DNA of 64,000 nucleotides from Xanthobacteraceae bacterium. GTDB lineage: Bacteria > Pseudomonadota > Alphaproteobacteria > Rhizobiales > Xanthobacteraceae. Shown here piece after piece: positions 45,224 to 53,191 of the stretch. A program made the translations under genes and the position numbers. The notes under the pieces are model-generated. The model was not told the origin of the DNA. It did no database searches and worked only from the letters and a program-made list of their open reading frames with translations. Position 1 is the first letter of the stretch; each line of letters starts with the position of its first letter. The stretch is from contig JAIESR010000002.1 in the NCBI GenBank assembly GCA_019745775.1, positions 1 through 64,000 of the forward strand. Direction: 5' to 3'.

Positions 45224-46114
45224 ATGGCGCGGCGCATCATCCTCGATCAGGGCACTTCCCGGCTGGCGCTGTGGGCGCGGCGGCTCGCGCTGTTCGCGCT
45301 GGCGGCGGCGCTTCTCTCGATCACCATCGTGCATTCGGGGCTGTTGGAGATGCGCCCCGCGCTGGTGACGTTCGGCGCATCGCTGGCGCTTGCGATCCTG
45401 GCGCTGCTTCTGGCCTTCGCCGGCTTCGTATCGATCTGGCGAGAGGGCCTGCACGGCATGGGCGCCTCGCTCAGCGCCATCGGCATCGCGATCCTGCTAC
45501 TCGCCTATCCGACGTTTCTGGCGGTGAAGGCGCGCAACCTGCCGTGGATCTACGACATCACCACCGACCCGATCGACCCGCCGCGTTACGATACCCTCGC
45601 CAAGGCAAGGCCGCGCGACGCCAATCCGATCGTCTATCCCGGCCTCGCGGTCGCCGAGATGCAGCTTGAAGCCTATCCGGACATCGAGCCGCTCGACGCC
45701 GATATCGACACGCGCAGCGCCTATAATGCGGCACTCACAGTGATCAACCGCCGCCGCTGGCGCGTGGTCGAGGCGCGACCGCCCGATCAGGGGCGACCGG
45801 AGGGCCGCATCGAGGCGGTGGCGCGCACGGCGATCATGGGCTTCCGCGACGACATCATCGTGCGGGTGCGCTCGTTCGAGGGCGGCGCCCGTGTCGATGC
45901 GCGCTCGTCGTCGCGCTACGGCGCGTTCGACTTCGGCGCCAACGCCGCGCGCGTGCGTGCGCTGCTGGAAGATATCGAAGCCGAGTTCGCCAACCAGGCG
46001 CCGGACGAGCCGCCGCCGCTCGCACGGCCGAAGGGGCCGACCAAGGGCGCGCCCAAGGCGCCGCCGAAAGCGCCGCCCAAGCAGCCGCCCAAGGGCAATC
46101 AGGCCAACCGATAG
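45224..46114 (+). CDS. DUF1499 membrane protein with Pro/Lys-rich tail
   Basis: Starting at MARRIILDQG the product has 296 residues with three predicted spans (near 15-35, 45-70, 80-100). The DUF1499 domain follows (WIYDITTDPIDPPRYD, DTRSAYNAALTVINRRRW, MGFRDDIIVRVRS). The last 45 residues are Pro/Lys repeats and look disordered. DUF1499 is of unknown function. Its last 16 bases overlap the end of the opposite metallo-hydrolase gene. Confidence 0.85.
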   Translation: MARRIILDQGTSRLALWARRLALFALAAALLSITIVHSGLLEMRPALVTFGASLALAILALLLAFAGFVSIWREGLHGMGASLSAIGIAILLLAYPTFLAVKARNLPWIYDITTDPIDPPRYDTLAKARPRDANPIVYPGLAVAEMQLEAYPDIEPLDADIDTRSAYNAALTVINRRRWRVVEARPPDQGRPEGRIEAVARTAIMGFRDDIIVRVRSFEGGARVDARSSSRYGAFDFGANAARVRALLEDIEAEFANQAPDEPPPLARPKGPTKGAPKAPPKAPPKQPPKGNQANR

Positions 46115-47013
46115 CAGCCGGCGGCCGACGGCGTTCCGTCGGTCTTGACCTTGCCGCGCACCCACAGATCTTCCAGATGCGCGAGCACCGAGAGGCCGGC
46201 GGCTCTCGTGAGCCGCGGGTCGAGCCCCACATAGATGTCGCGCACCAGGGACGGAATGTCGGTCTCCCCCCGCTTCAACCGATCGAGGATCGCCGCCTCG
46301 CGCCCGCGGCGGTGATCGATGAAATGCTGCACGAAGCGCGGCGCGTCACGCACCGCCGCACCGTGGCCGGGGTAGTAGGTTGTCTCCGGCCGGCGCACGA
46401 GCTTGTCAAGCGACGCCATGTAGTCGCTCATCGAGCCGTCGGGTGGCGCGACCACCGGGGTCGACCATGCCATCACGTGATCGCCCGCGAACAGGATGCC
46501 GGTGCCCTTGAGCGCGTAGGCCATGTGGTTGGCGCAATGCCCCGGCGTGGTGATGGCTTCCAGCGACCAGCCGTCGCCTTCGACGATATCGCCGTCGGCC
46601 AGCACGCGGTCGGGCCGGAAGTCCATGTCGCCGGACGAATCGAGCGGTCGCACATCGCTGCCGATGTTGAGCGGACGGGCCGCGCGATGCGGGCCTTCGC
46701 CGAGCGTCGGCGCACCGGTCGCGGCCTTGACACGAGCCGCCGCCGGCGAATGGTCGCGATGGGTGTGGGTGACGAAGATATGCGTCACGGTCTCGCCGCG
46801 CACGGCGTCGAGCAGCGCAGCGATATGCGGTTCGTCGAGCGGCCCGGGATCGATGATGGCGACGCGGCCGCGCCCGACGATGTAGCTCACCGTGCCTTTG
46901 AACGTGAACGGCCCGGGATTGTTGCACAGGAGCCGACGAATACCGGGCGCCACTTCCTCGACCTGCCCGGGCGGAAGGTCGAAACGCTTGTCGAATGGAA
47001 TATCGTCGCTCAT
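46099..47013 (-). CDS. MBL-fold metallo-hydrolase, LACTB2-like
   Basis: The start MSDDIPFDKRF (ATG at 47013) gives 304 residues. The metal site is THTHRDH (near 90), TPGHCANHM (near 155), GDHVM (near 175), then YYPGHG (near 215). A winged-helix-like C-terminus (LVRDIYVGLDPRLTRAAG..VLAHLEDLW) is present, which is typical of LACTB2/thioesterase-like members. Candidate substrates are RNA or thioesters; sequence does not decide. Confidence 0.9.
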   Translation of the reverse strand: MSDDIPFDKRFDLPPGQVEEVAPGIRRLLCNNPGPFTFKGTVSYIVGRGRVAIIDPGPLDEPHIAALLDAVRGETVTHIFVTHTHRDHSPAAARVKAATGAPTLGEGPHRAARPLNIGSDVRPLDSSGDMDFRPDRVLADGDIVEGDGWSLEAITTPGHCANHMAYALKGTGILFAGDHVMAWSTPVVAPPDGSMSDYMASLDKLVRRPETTYYPGHGAAVRDAPRFVQHFIDHRRGREAAILDRLKRGETDIPSLVRDIYVGLDPRLTRAAGLSVLAHLEDLWVRGKVKTDGTPSAAGCYRLA

Positions 47014-47042
47014 GCGCTGGCGGTGCGGCGAACTCCGGCCGG

Positions 47043-47069
47043 CTCCCTCTCCCCTCCGGGGAGAGGGAG
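47043..47069. terminator. Perfect 12-bp hairpin between two minus-strand genes
   Basis: CTCCCTCTCCCC and GGGGAGAGGGAG pair perfectly around a three-base loop. It lies between the end of the Bug receptor gene (47123, minus strand) and the metallo-hydrolase start. This type of hairpin recurs in related genomes; no T run follows, so a role as terminator or RNA stabiliser is equally possible. Confidence 0.5.
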
Positions 47070-47122
47070 GCCACCGAGCTTGTGGCTCCGGCACAACGCA
47101 ATCCTGCTGGCCGTAGGCGTCG

Positions 47123-48109
47123 TCATTCCAGCGTGACCTTGCCGACCTTGATGACCTTCTCCCACTTCGCGGTCTCGCCCTCGACCAGCTTGGTGAAATC
47201 GGCCGGGCTGCCGCCGATCTGGATGCCGCCCAGATCGGCCAGCCGTGCCGAGACCTTCGGATCTTTCAACGCAGCATTCACGTCGCGATTGAGCCGCTCG
47301 ACGATCGCAGCCGGCGTGCCCTTGGGCACCGCCAGGCCGAAGAAGGCGCTCGCCTCGTAGCCCGCGACCGTTTCGCCGACCGTCGGAACATCCGGCAGCG
47401 CGGCAGAGCGCTGCGCCGTGGTGACGCCGAGCGCACGCAGCTTGCCGGCTTTGATGTGCGGCAGCGACGGCGGCAGGTTGTCGAACATCACGTGCACGTT
47501 GCCGGCCAGCATGTCGGTGAGCGCGGGCGCCGAGCCGCGATATGGCACGTGCAGGAGCTCGACGCCGGTCATCATCTTGAACAGCTCGCCCGACAGGTGA
47601 ACCGACGTGCCGTTGCCGGAGGTCGCCCAATTGATCTTGCCGGGATTGGCCTTGGCGTAGGCGATGAACTCCGCGACGGTCTTCGCCGGGACCGACGGGT
47701 GCACTTCCATCACGTTCGGCACGCGGATGATGCCGGCGACCTGGATGGTGTCCTTCAGGTAGTTGAATGACAGTTTCTTGTAGAGCGTCGCATTGATTGC
47801 GTTGGCCGGGTTGACCAGCAGGAAGGTATGCCCATCGGGCGCGGCATTGACCACTGCTTCGGTGCCGAGATTGTTGCCGGCGCCCGGGCGGTTCTCGATC
47901 ACGACCTGCTGGCCGAGGCTTTCCGTCAAATAGGCGCCGACGATCCGCGCCACGATGTCGGTCGCGCCGCCCGGCGGATACGGCACCACCCAGCGCACCG
48001 GACGCGCCGGAAAGCTTTGCGCCAAGGCGCGGCCACCGAGCTCCGTTAAAGCTGTGGACGAAATTGCGCCCAGCGCCGTGGCACGCAGCAGGTTACGCCT
48101 TGAAATCAT
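47123..48109 (-). CDS. Bug-type tricarboxylate receptor with Tat-like signal
   Basis: The ATG at 48109 is preferred because GGAGG lies eight bases upstream. The 328-residue precursor starts with a twin-arginine-like MISRRNLLRATALGA signal. Bug markers are VRWVVPYPPGGATD, VIENRPGAGNN, APDGHTFLL, HVPYRGSAPALTD, LPDVPTVGETVAGYE and VPKGTPAAIVERLN. A Tat-exported receptor would fold in the cytosol before transport. No TctAB gene is near, so this is a second orphan receptor. Confidence 0.9.
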   Translation of the reverse strand: MISRRNLLRATALGAISSTALTELGGRALAQSFPARPVRWVVPYPPGGATDIVARIVGAYLTESLGQQVVIENRPGAGNNLGTEAVVNAAPDGHTFLLVNPANAINATLYKKLSFNYLKDTIQVAGIIRVPNVMEVHPSVPAKTVAEFIAYAKANPGKINWATSGNGTSVHLSGELFKMMTGVELLHVPYRGSAPALTDMLAGNVHVMFDNLPPSLPHIKAGKLRALGVTTAQRSAALPDVPTVGETVAGYEASAFFGLAVPKGTPAAIVERLNRDVNAALKDPKVSARLADLGGIQIGGSPADFTKLVEGETAKWEKVIKVGKVTLE

Positions 48110-48329
48110 TTGCATTCCCTCCGGAGCCCGTCGTTGATTTTTTTGTATCCGCCGCAAGGGTACGCGGCCGCACCGGGCTGACACAAGGCCGTTGCTGCCA
48201 TCTGTCACCATTGGCGGCCGCGACTTTTCGCTGACGGCGCACGCCGTGCCGAACTTTCGACGACATGGGCGGCCACGGTAATATCTAAAGAGTCGGTGGC
48301 ATGGTGTTGGCGGCTTTTGGGGATTTTGG

Positions 48330-49070
48330 ATGGCGGCAGTCTTGACCTATGCGATCGGCGACATCCACGGTAGCTACACCAAGCTCGCCAATCTCCTGCG
48401 CCACTGCGTCGACCATTGCGGCGACAACTACGCCCGCTTCGTGTTCCTGGGCGACTATGTCGATCGCGGCAAGCGCAGCCGCGAGGTGGTGAGCCTGCTG
48501 ATCGAAACGCAGGCCAGATGGCCGAGCCAAGTGATCTGCCTGATGGGCAACCACGAGGACATGCTGCTCGGTGCCGCCAGCAGCGAGGACGAGGCGATGT
48601 GGCTCGACAACGGCGGCGACGCCACGCTCAACAGCTACGGCGTGCGCAGCGCCGACGCAATTCCGGCCGAGCATCTCGCCTGGTTCGAGACGCTGCCGAC
48701 CGCCACTAATGACGACAAGCGCTTCTTCGTCCACGCCGGCATCATGCCGGGCATTCCCTTCACGCAGCAGCGCAAGGAAGTGCTGCTTTGGATCCGCGAG
48801 CCGTTCCTGTCGGATACCGGCGACCACGGGCTTTACATCGTGCACGGCCACACGCCGACCGAAACCGGGCGGCCGGACCTGCACCCCAACCGGCTCAATC
48901 TCGATACGCTGGCCTTTTCCGGCAATCCGCTGATGGCCGCCGTGTTCGACGAGCGGCGCGTCGGCCCGTTCGCTTTCATCGCCGATGATGGAACGATCGC
49001 CGCGGCGGCGCCGATCAATGAGCGCGAGCAGGAGATGTTCGGCTCGGGGCGGCGCGCGCGGGCGCGATGA
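48330..49070 (+). CDS. Calcineurin-like serine/threonine phosphatase
   Basis: The 246-residue phosphoesterase has all metal motifs of the PP1/PrpA bacterial family: GDIHG (residue 10), GDYVDRG (near 42), GNHEDM (near 72), the His in FVHAG (near 135) and HGHTPTE (near 177). These enzymes remove phosphate from phosphoproteins or nucleotides such as Ap4A. It is a single gene with about 220 bases of upstream space. Confidence 0.92.
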   Translation: MAAVLTYAIGDIHGSYTKLANLLRHCVDHCGDNYARFVFLGDYVDRGKRSREVVSLLIETQARWPSQVICLMGNHEDMLLGAASSEDEAMWLDNGGDATLNSYGVRSADAIPAEHLAWFETLPTATNDDKRFFVHAGIMPGIPFTQQRKEVLLWIREPFLSDTGDHGLYIVHGHTPTETGRPDLHPNRLNLDTLAFSGNPLMAAVFDERRVGPFAFIADDGTIAAAAPINEREQEMFGSGRRARAR

Positions 49071-49088
49071 GCGTGTCGGGTTTTGCGA

Positions 49089-49847
49089 TTACCAGCGCAG
49101 CGCCACCGCGCCGCGCACGGTAGTCACGCGATGACGGAAAGTCGTGTTGTAGGTGGTGCCAAGGCCCACGACCGTCGCAGAATCCTTGCCGAGGTCGTGA
49201 TAGAGCCCTTCGATACGCACAAGCCAGTTGTTGGCGAAAGCATGTTCGATGCCGCCGCCCGCGACCCAGCCGACCCTGGTCTTGTCGATCGCTGAAGCGA
49301 CATTGCTGCCTAAATCAACCCAGCCGGACTTGACGCCGCCGAACGCCGCGCCGCCCGTCACGTAAAGCAGCGTCGGGCTCATCGTGATGCCAAGACGCCC
49401 GCGCACCGTCGCCAGCCAGCTGACCTTCGTATTGATCGTCAGCGGATCGGCGAAGAAATTGAGGTCGCCGGGGATGACCTTCGAACCCTTGAGACTGAGC
49501 CAGGTACCGTCAACCTCGACGCCGTAAACAATGCGCCCCGACTGCAAATTGTAGCCGGCAAGCCCGCCGAACGCGCCGCCAGCCTTGTCAATCGCACAGT
49601 CCGGCGTTCCAGCGACACCACAAATGCCGGCGCCGTTGCCCGTAATCTGCTGCTTGTGATCGAGCCACGCGCCGCCGCCATGGATGCCGATGTAGAAGCC
49701 GGTCCAGTTGAAGGGAGCCGGAGCAACCACCGCCGCCTTGACCGGCATCGGCGCGCGCACGGGAAGGTCGGCAGCTTGCGCGGCGTTGACTGCACCAAGG
49801 ATCGCCAGCGACGACACCGTCGCGAGCCAATAATTCTTGCAATGCAT
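49089..49847 (-). CDS. Outer-membrane beta-barrel protein (Omp25-like)
   Basis: From the ATG at 49847 the precursor has 252 residues with a signal peptide (LATVSSLAILGAVNAAQA) and the Rhizobiales signature NWTGFYIGIHGGG at the start of the barrel. Alternating strands, GVEVDGTWLSLKG, TVRGRLG and a terminal aromatic VALRW fit an eight-stranded barrel. Likely a structural outer-membrane protein. The upstream GTG at 49880 is less likely. Confidence 0.85.
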   Translation of the reverse strand: MHCKNYWLATVSSLAILGAVNAAQAADLPVRAPMPVKAAVVAPAPFNWTGFYIGIHGGGAWLDHKQQITGNGAGICGVAGTPDCAIDKAGGAFGGLAGYNLQSGRIVYGVEVDGTWLSLKGSKVIPGDLNFFADPLTINTKVSWLATVRGRLGITMSPTLLYVTGGAAFGGVKSGWVDLGSNVASAIDKTRVGWVAGGGIEHAFANNWLVRIEGLYHDLGKDSATVVGLGTTYNTTFRHRVTTVRGAVALRW

Positions 49848-49995
49848 TTTTGAGGTTCCCCAACCCCAGTTCCAATTCACATCAATATACTGAGATCACA
49901 CGCGAAAAGCTGTGGCAGAATTGTCACTGCGAACAACTATCGGTGCCGCAAAAACGGGCGCCAGCGCGGCAAACGCTGCGAAAACAGAAACTTGC

Positions 49996-51456
49996 TTAGT
50001 TTGCATTCCCGACCAACGACGCCAGCCGCGAGCGGTCGAGCTTGCCGCCCTCGGTCATCGGCAAGGCGTCCACCACGACAAAATACGCGGGCGCAAAGGC
50101 GCCGCCGAGCTGCTCGGCGCAGTGGCGGCGCAGCGCATCCTGGTCGATCGGCCTGCGCGGCACGACCGCCGCCCACAGCTTAGCGACCCCAAGCCCGTCC
50201 GCATGCGTGAACGCGGCAGCGTGCGCGACGGTCTCGTGCGTCATCAGCACGCCTTCGAGCGCCTCGGCGCGCACCTTGTCGCCGCCAAAATTCAGGAGCG
50301 CGCGCTCGCGCCCGAGGATGATCAGCATGCCGTCCGGATGCAGCACGCCGATGTCGCCCGGGTAGAACCAGCAGTGCCGGAACACATGCCGTCCCTCGGG
50401 CGGATCGCCGACATAGCCATGGACCATCTGCGCCGTGCGCAACCGCACGCGCCCTTCCCGGCCGAACGGCAGCGGCTCGTCGTTGTCGTCCACGATCTCG
50501 ACCTCGGCGCCCGGCGTGATGTAGCCGGCAGCGCCCGGAATCTCCGCGATGACATGGGCGGGGCCGATGGTGATGCCGCCGGTCTCGGTCGCACCGTAAG
50601 TCGAGCACAGGTTGCTGCACATGCGCGCGCGCACCTGCTGCGACAGCGCGCGCGGCATCGCCGCGCCCTGGGTGATGATGTGGTCGAGCCCGCAGGCGAT
50701 ATTGGGATAGGCGTCGTAGAACTTCAGGTATTCGGACAGCCCTTCCGGCGACGCCATCATGCCCTGCACCTGATAGAGCGTGAGGCCCTGGACGAGGCTC
50801 TCCGGGTCCTCGCCGTAGTAGAAGATCGTGCCGCCCTTGTAGAGGAGGCGCAGCAGGTCGCGGAAACCGGGGTCGGTGGCAAAGCCAAGATCGCAATAGA
50901 AGCGCGAACACACCTGAAATGCGGTGTCGCGGGTGAAGGCGAGCCGCGCGTTGCGCTCCATCACCCGCCGATGCGTGAACGGAATGCCGCGCGCGTCGCC
51001 GGTCGAGCCGGACGTGAGGGTGATGCGGCAGAGATCGTCGTCGCCGGCGGAAACGAGACGCGGATCGTCGAGCGGCGCGCCGTCGCCGTTCGCCATCCAG
51101 GCGCCCGCCTCGGCGACGATCACCCGCTTGGCGTTCCGGTAGGCAGCGTCGGCATCGGCGATCACGGCATCCACGCCGATCTCCGGCGGGAACGAGCGGC
51201 TGCGCGCCGACATGGTCACCACGCCGATGCGCGCCAGGCCGAGGATCAGCGCGGCGTGGAAGATCTTGTCCGTGACATGGATCGCCGCGATCCGGCCGCG
51301 CGCGAGCCCCGACGACAGCGCCGCACGCCCGATATTGTGGATCGCGCGCGCGAGCCGGCCGTAACTGATCAGCGGGTTGGCCGCGCCGGGCACGCAGATC
51401 GCGGGCGCCGCCGGGTTCAGCCTCGCCTGAAAAAGGATCGGATCGACGATGTTCAT
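49996..51456 (-). CDS. Class I adenylate-forming enzyme (acyl-CoA synthetase-like)
   Basis: The 486-residue enzyme has the AMP-binding P loop ITLTSGSTGDARGIPFTH (near 145), the core CSTYGATETGGI (near 285), the hinge region GDIGVLHPDGMLIILGRERA (near 370-390) and the C-terminal catalytic Lys in GGKLDRSRL (near 475). It activates a carboxylate as acyl-AMP; CoA, an ACP or an amine could be the acceptor. No carrier protein is adjacent. Confidence 0.88.
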   Translation of the reverse strand: MNIVDPILFQARLNPAAPAICVPGAANPLISYGRLARAIHNIGRAALSSGLARGRIAAIHVTDKIFHAALILGLARIGVVTMSARSRSFPPEIGVDAVIADADAAYRNAKRVIVAEAGAWMANGDGAPLDDPRLVSAGDDDLCRITLTSGSTGDARGIPFTHRRVMERNARLAFTRDTAFQVCSRFYCDLGFATDPGFRDLLRLLYKGGTIFYYGEDPESLVQGLTLYQVQGMMASPEGLSEYLKFYDAYPNIACGLDHIITQGAAMPRALSQQVRARMCSNLCSTYGATETGGITIGPAHVIAEIPGAAGYITPGAEVEIVDDNDEPLPFGREGRVRLRTAQMVHGYVGDPPEGRHVFRHCWFYPGDIGVLHPDGMLIILGRERALLNFGGDKVRAEALEGVLMTHETVAHAAAFTHADGLGVAKLWAAVVPRRPIDQDALRRHCAEQLGGAFAPAYFVVVDALPMTEGGKLDRSRLASLVGNAN

Positions 51457-51636
51457 GCTTGATGCTGCGACGCTCGGCCGGCGCGTACCCTATACCAGGC
51501 AACGCTATTCGGGCGTGTCAAATAGCCGGGCATGGGCGTGAGGGGCGGGAATCAAATACCCAATTCCAGTGTAGTGGCCAGCCGCCAGGAATGGTGGCAT
51601 TGTCGAAATCAACACGAAGCCGCGCGAGCACTGACG

Positions 51637-51939
51637 ATGCCCAAGGCCAAGTCGAAGGCAAAGCCCAAGGCCAAGTCGACGTCCAAGGCGAAGCCGAAGT
51701 CCAAGGCCACGCCCACGCCAAAGCCCCAGGCGAAGCCCAGGAGGCTTGACCCGCTCTGTGGCCAGTGCGGCGCCCGGCATCCCTTCGGGACGGACTGCGA
51801 CCCGGCTCAGCTGATGAGCTTCGCGCGGGTCCAGCGAAACCTGGCGCTCATCGATCAAGCCACGGAGAGCCAGCAGAGCGCCCTGCCGGCGAGTTCGAAA
51901 AACCGCGCTGCGGGCCAACCCCGAAGGGCGCGGCGTTGA
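51637..51939 (+). CDS. Lysine/alanine/proline-rich protein with a zinc-ribbon-like end
   Basis: The ATG at 51637 opens a 100-residue ORF. Residues 2-36 repeat Lys-Ala/Lys-Pro-Lys-Ser units that resemble histone H1-like tails (KAKSKAKPKAK). Then LCGQCGARHPFGTDC (near 40-55) could be a zinc-binding knuckle, and a helix ALIDQATESQQ follows. The first part might bind DNA or RNA. The frame is open upstream, but I prefer this ATG because the composition changes there. Confidence 0.55.
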   Translation: MPKAKSKAKPKAKSTSKAKPKSKATPTPKPQAKPRRLDPLCGQCGARHPFGTDCDPAQLMSFARVQRNLALIDQATESQQSALPASSKNRAAGQPRRARR

Positions 51940-52057
51940 CGGATCGGCGCCTGCCTTACCGCAATGGCCCGACTTGCAGGCCGATGCCGGCCTGAATAGA
52001 TAGGAATTCCGCGAGCTTGCGGCGCCGGGGGGTGGTCGTTATAACCCCGACCAGTGT

Positions 52058-52134
52058 CGGAGTGTGGCTCAGCCTGGTAGAGCACCTCGTTCGGGACGAG
52101 GGGGTCGTAGGTTCAAATCCTATCACTCCGACCA
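52058..52134 (+). tRNA. tRNA-Pro(CGG)
   Basis: The sequence folds with acceptor CGGAGTG/CACTCCG, discriminator A and encoded CCA, D arm GCTCAGCCTGGTAGAGC, anticodon loop TTCGGGA (anticodon CGG) and T arm GTAGGTTCAAATCCTATC. The downstream tsaC start is only 23 bases away. Confidence 0.95.
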
Positions 52135-52157
52135 CTTTTCAGCCCCTTGAGTTTTAT

Positions 52158-53147
52158 GTGACTGCGGGACCGTCAACGCGCCTGATCAAGGCGGATTCCG
52201 AGGCGGTCGCGGCCGCGGCGCGCTGCCTTGCGGCCGGCGGGCTCGTCGCCTTCCCGACCGAGACCGTCTACGGCCTCGGCGCCGATGCGCAGGACGGGAT
52301 CGCGGTAGCCCGCCTCTATGACGCCAAGGGCCGGCCCGCGTTCAATCCGCTGATCGCCCATGTCCCCGACCTCAAGGCCGCGCGGGAACTCGCCGCATTC
52401 GACGCCACCGCCGGGCGGCTCGCCGCTGCGTTCTGGCCTGGACCGATCACGCTGGTGCTGCCGAAGGCGCCGGGCTGCACCGTCGCAGAGCTCGCCACCG
52501 CCGGCCTCGACAGCATCGCGGTGCGCGTGCCCGACCATCCGGTTGCGCGCGACATCCTCGCGGCGTTCGGGCGGCCGGTGGTCGCGCCGTCCGCCAACCG
52601 CTCCGGGCACGTCTCGCCGACGACCGCGCAGCACGTGCTCGCCGACCTGCGCGGCCGCATCGACCTGATCGTCGACGGCGGCGCGACGCCTGTGGGAGTG
52701 GAATCCACCATCGTCGCGTGCCTGGGCGAGCCCGTCCTGCTCCGGCCGGGCGGCGTGCCGCGGGCCGCGGTCGAGCAGGTGCTGGGTCAGGCGCTGGGCG
52801 ACGCGCCGATCGAGACCGCCGACGAGGGCGAAGCCCCGCTCGCGCCCGGCCAGCTCGCCTCGCATTATGCGCCGCGCAGCCGGTTGCGGCTCGATGCAAC
52901 CAGCGTGTCGGCCGGCGAGGCCCTGCTGGCGTTCGGGGCGCAGGCGCCGGCCGGTTCCGAACCGGTACGCATGCTCAACCTTTCCGCGCGCAGCGATCTC
53001 ATCGAGGCCGCCGCCAACCTGTTCTCACACTTGCGCGCGCTCGACGCCGCCGGTGCGACCGCCATCGCGGTGATGCCGGTGCCGCACGAAGGGCTCGGCG
53101 AGGCCATCAACGACCGGCTCAAACGCGCCGCCGCGCCGCGGCCATGA
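52158..53147 (+). CDS. tsaC: L-threonylcarbamoyladenylate synthase (Sua5 type)
   Basis: A GTG at 52158 is the first suitable start after tRNA-Pro; an out-of-frame ATG overlaps it. The 329-residue product has the YrdC/Sua5 catalytic domain (FPTETVYGLGADA, KGRPAFNPLIAHV, SIAVRVPDHPVARD, APSANRSGHVSPT, GVESTIV) and the additional C-terminal Sua5 domain after SPGQ-like APGQLASHYAP. It makes the threonylcarbamoyl-AMP used for tRNA t6A37 modification. Its 3' end is repeated in damaged form at 57429-57553. Confidence 0.93.
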   Translation: MTAGPSTRLIKADSEAVAAAARCLAAGGLVAFPTETVYGLGADAQDGIAVARLYDAKGRPAFNPLIAHVPDLKAARELAAFDATAGRLAAAFWPGPITLVLPKAPGCTVAELATAGLDSIAVRVPDHPVARDILAAFGRPVVAPSANRSGHVSPTTAQHVLADLRGRIDLIVDGGATPVGVESTIVACLGEPVLLRPGGVPRAAVEQVLGQALGDAPIETADEGEAPLAPGQLASHYAPRSRLRLDATSVSAGEALLAFGAQAPAGSEPVRMLNLSARSDLIEAAANLFSHLRALDAAGATAIAVMPVPHEGLGEAINDRLKRAAAPRP

Positions 53148-53191
53148 CGTTGGGACCGTGACGCGCGCCATCGCCCTGCGGTCAGCGGCGG

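Noticed and set aside
51649..51740. Lys-rich codon repeats as a possible tandem DNA repeat
   Set aside because: The AAG-GCC-like periodicity follows from Lys-Ala and Lys-Pro codons in an ORF and is not an exact DNA repeat.
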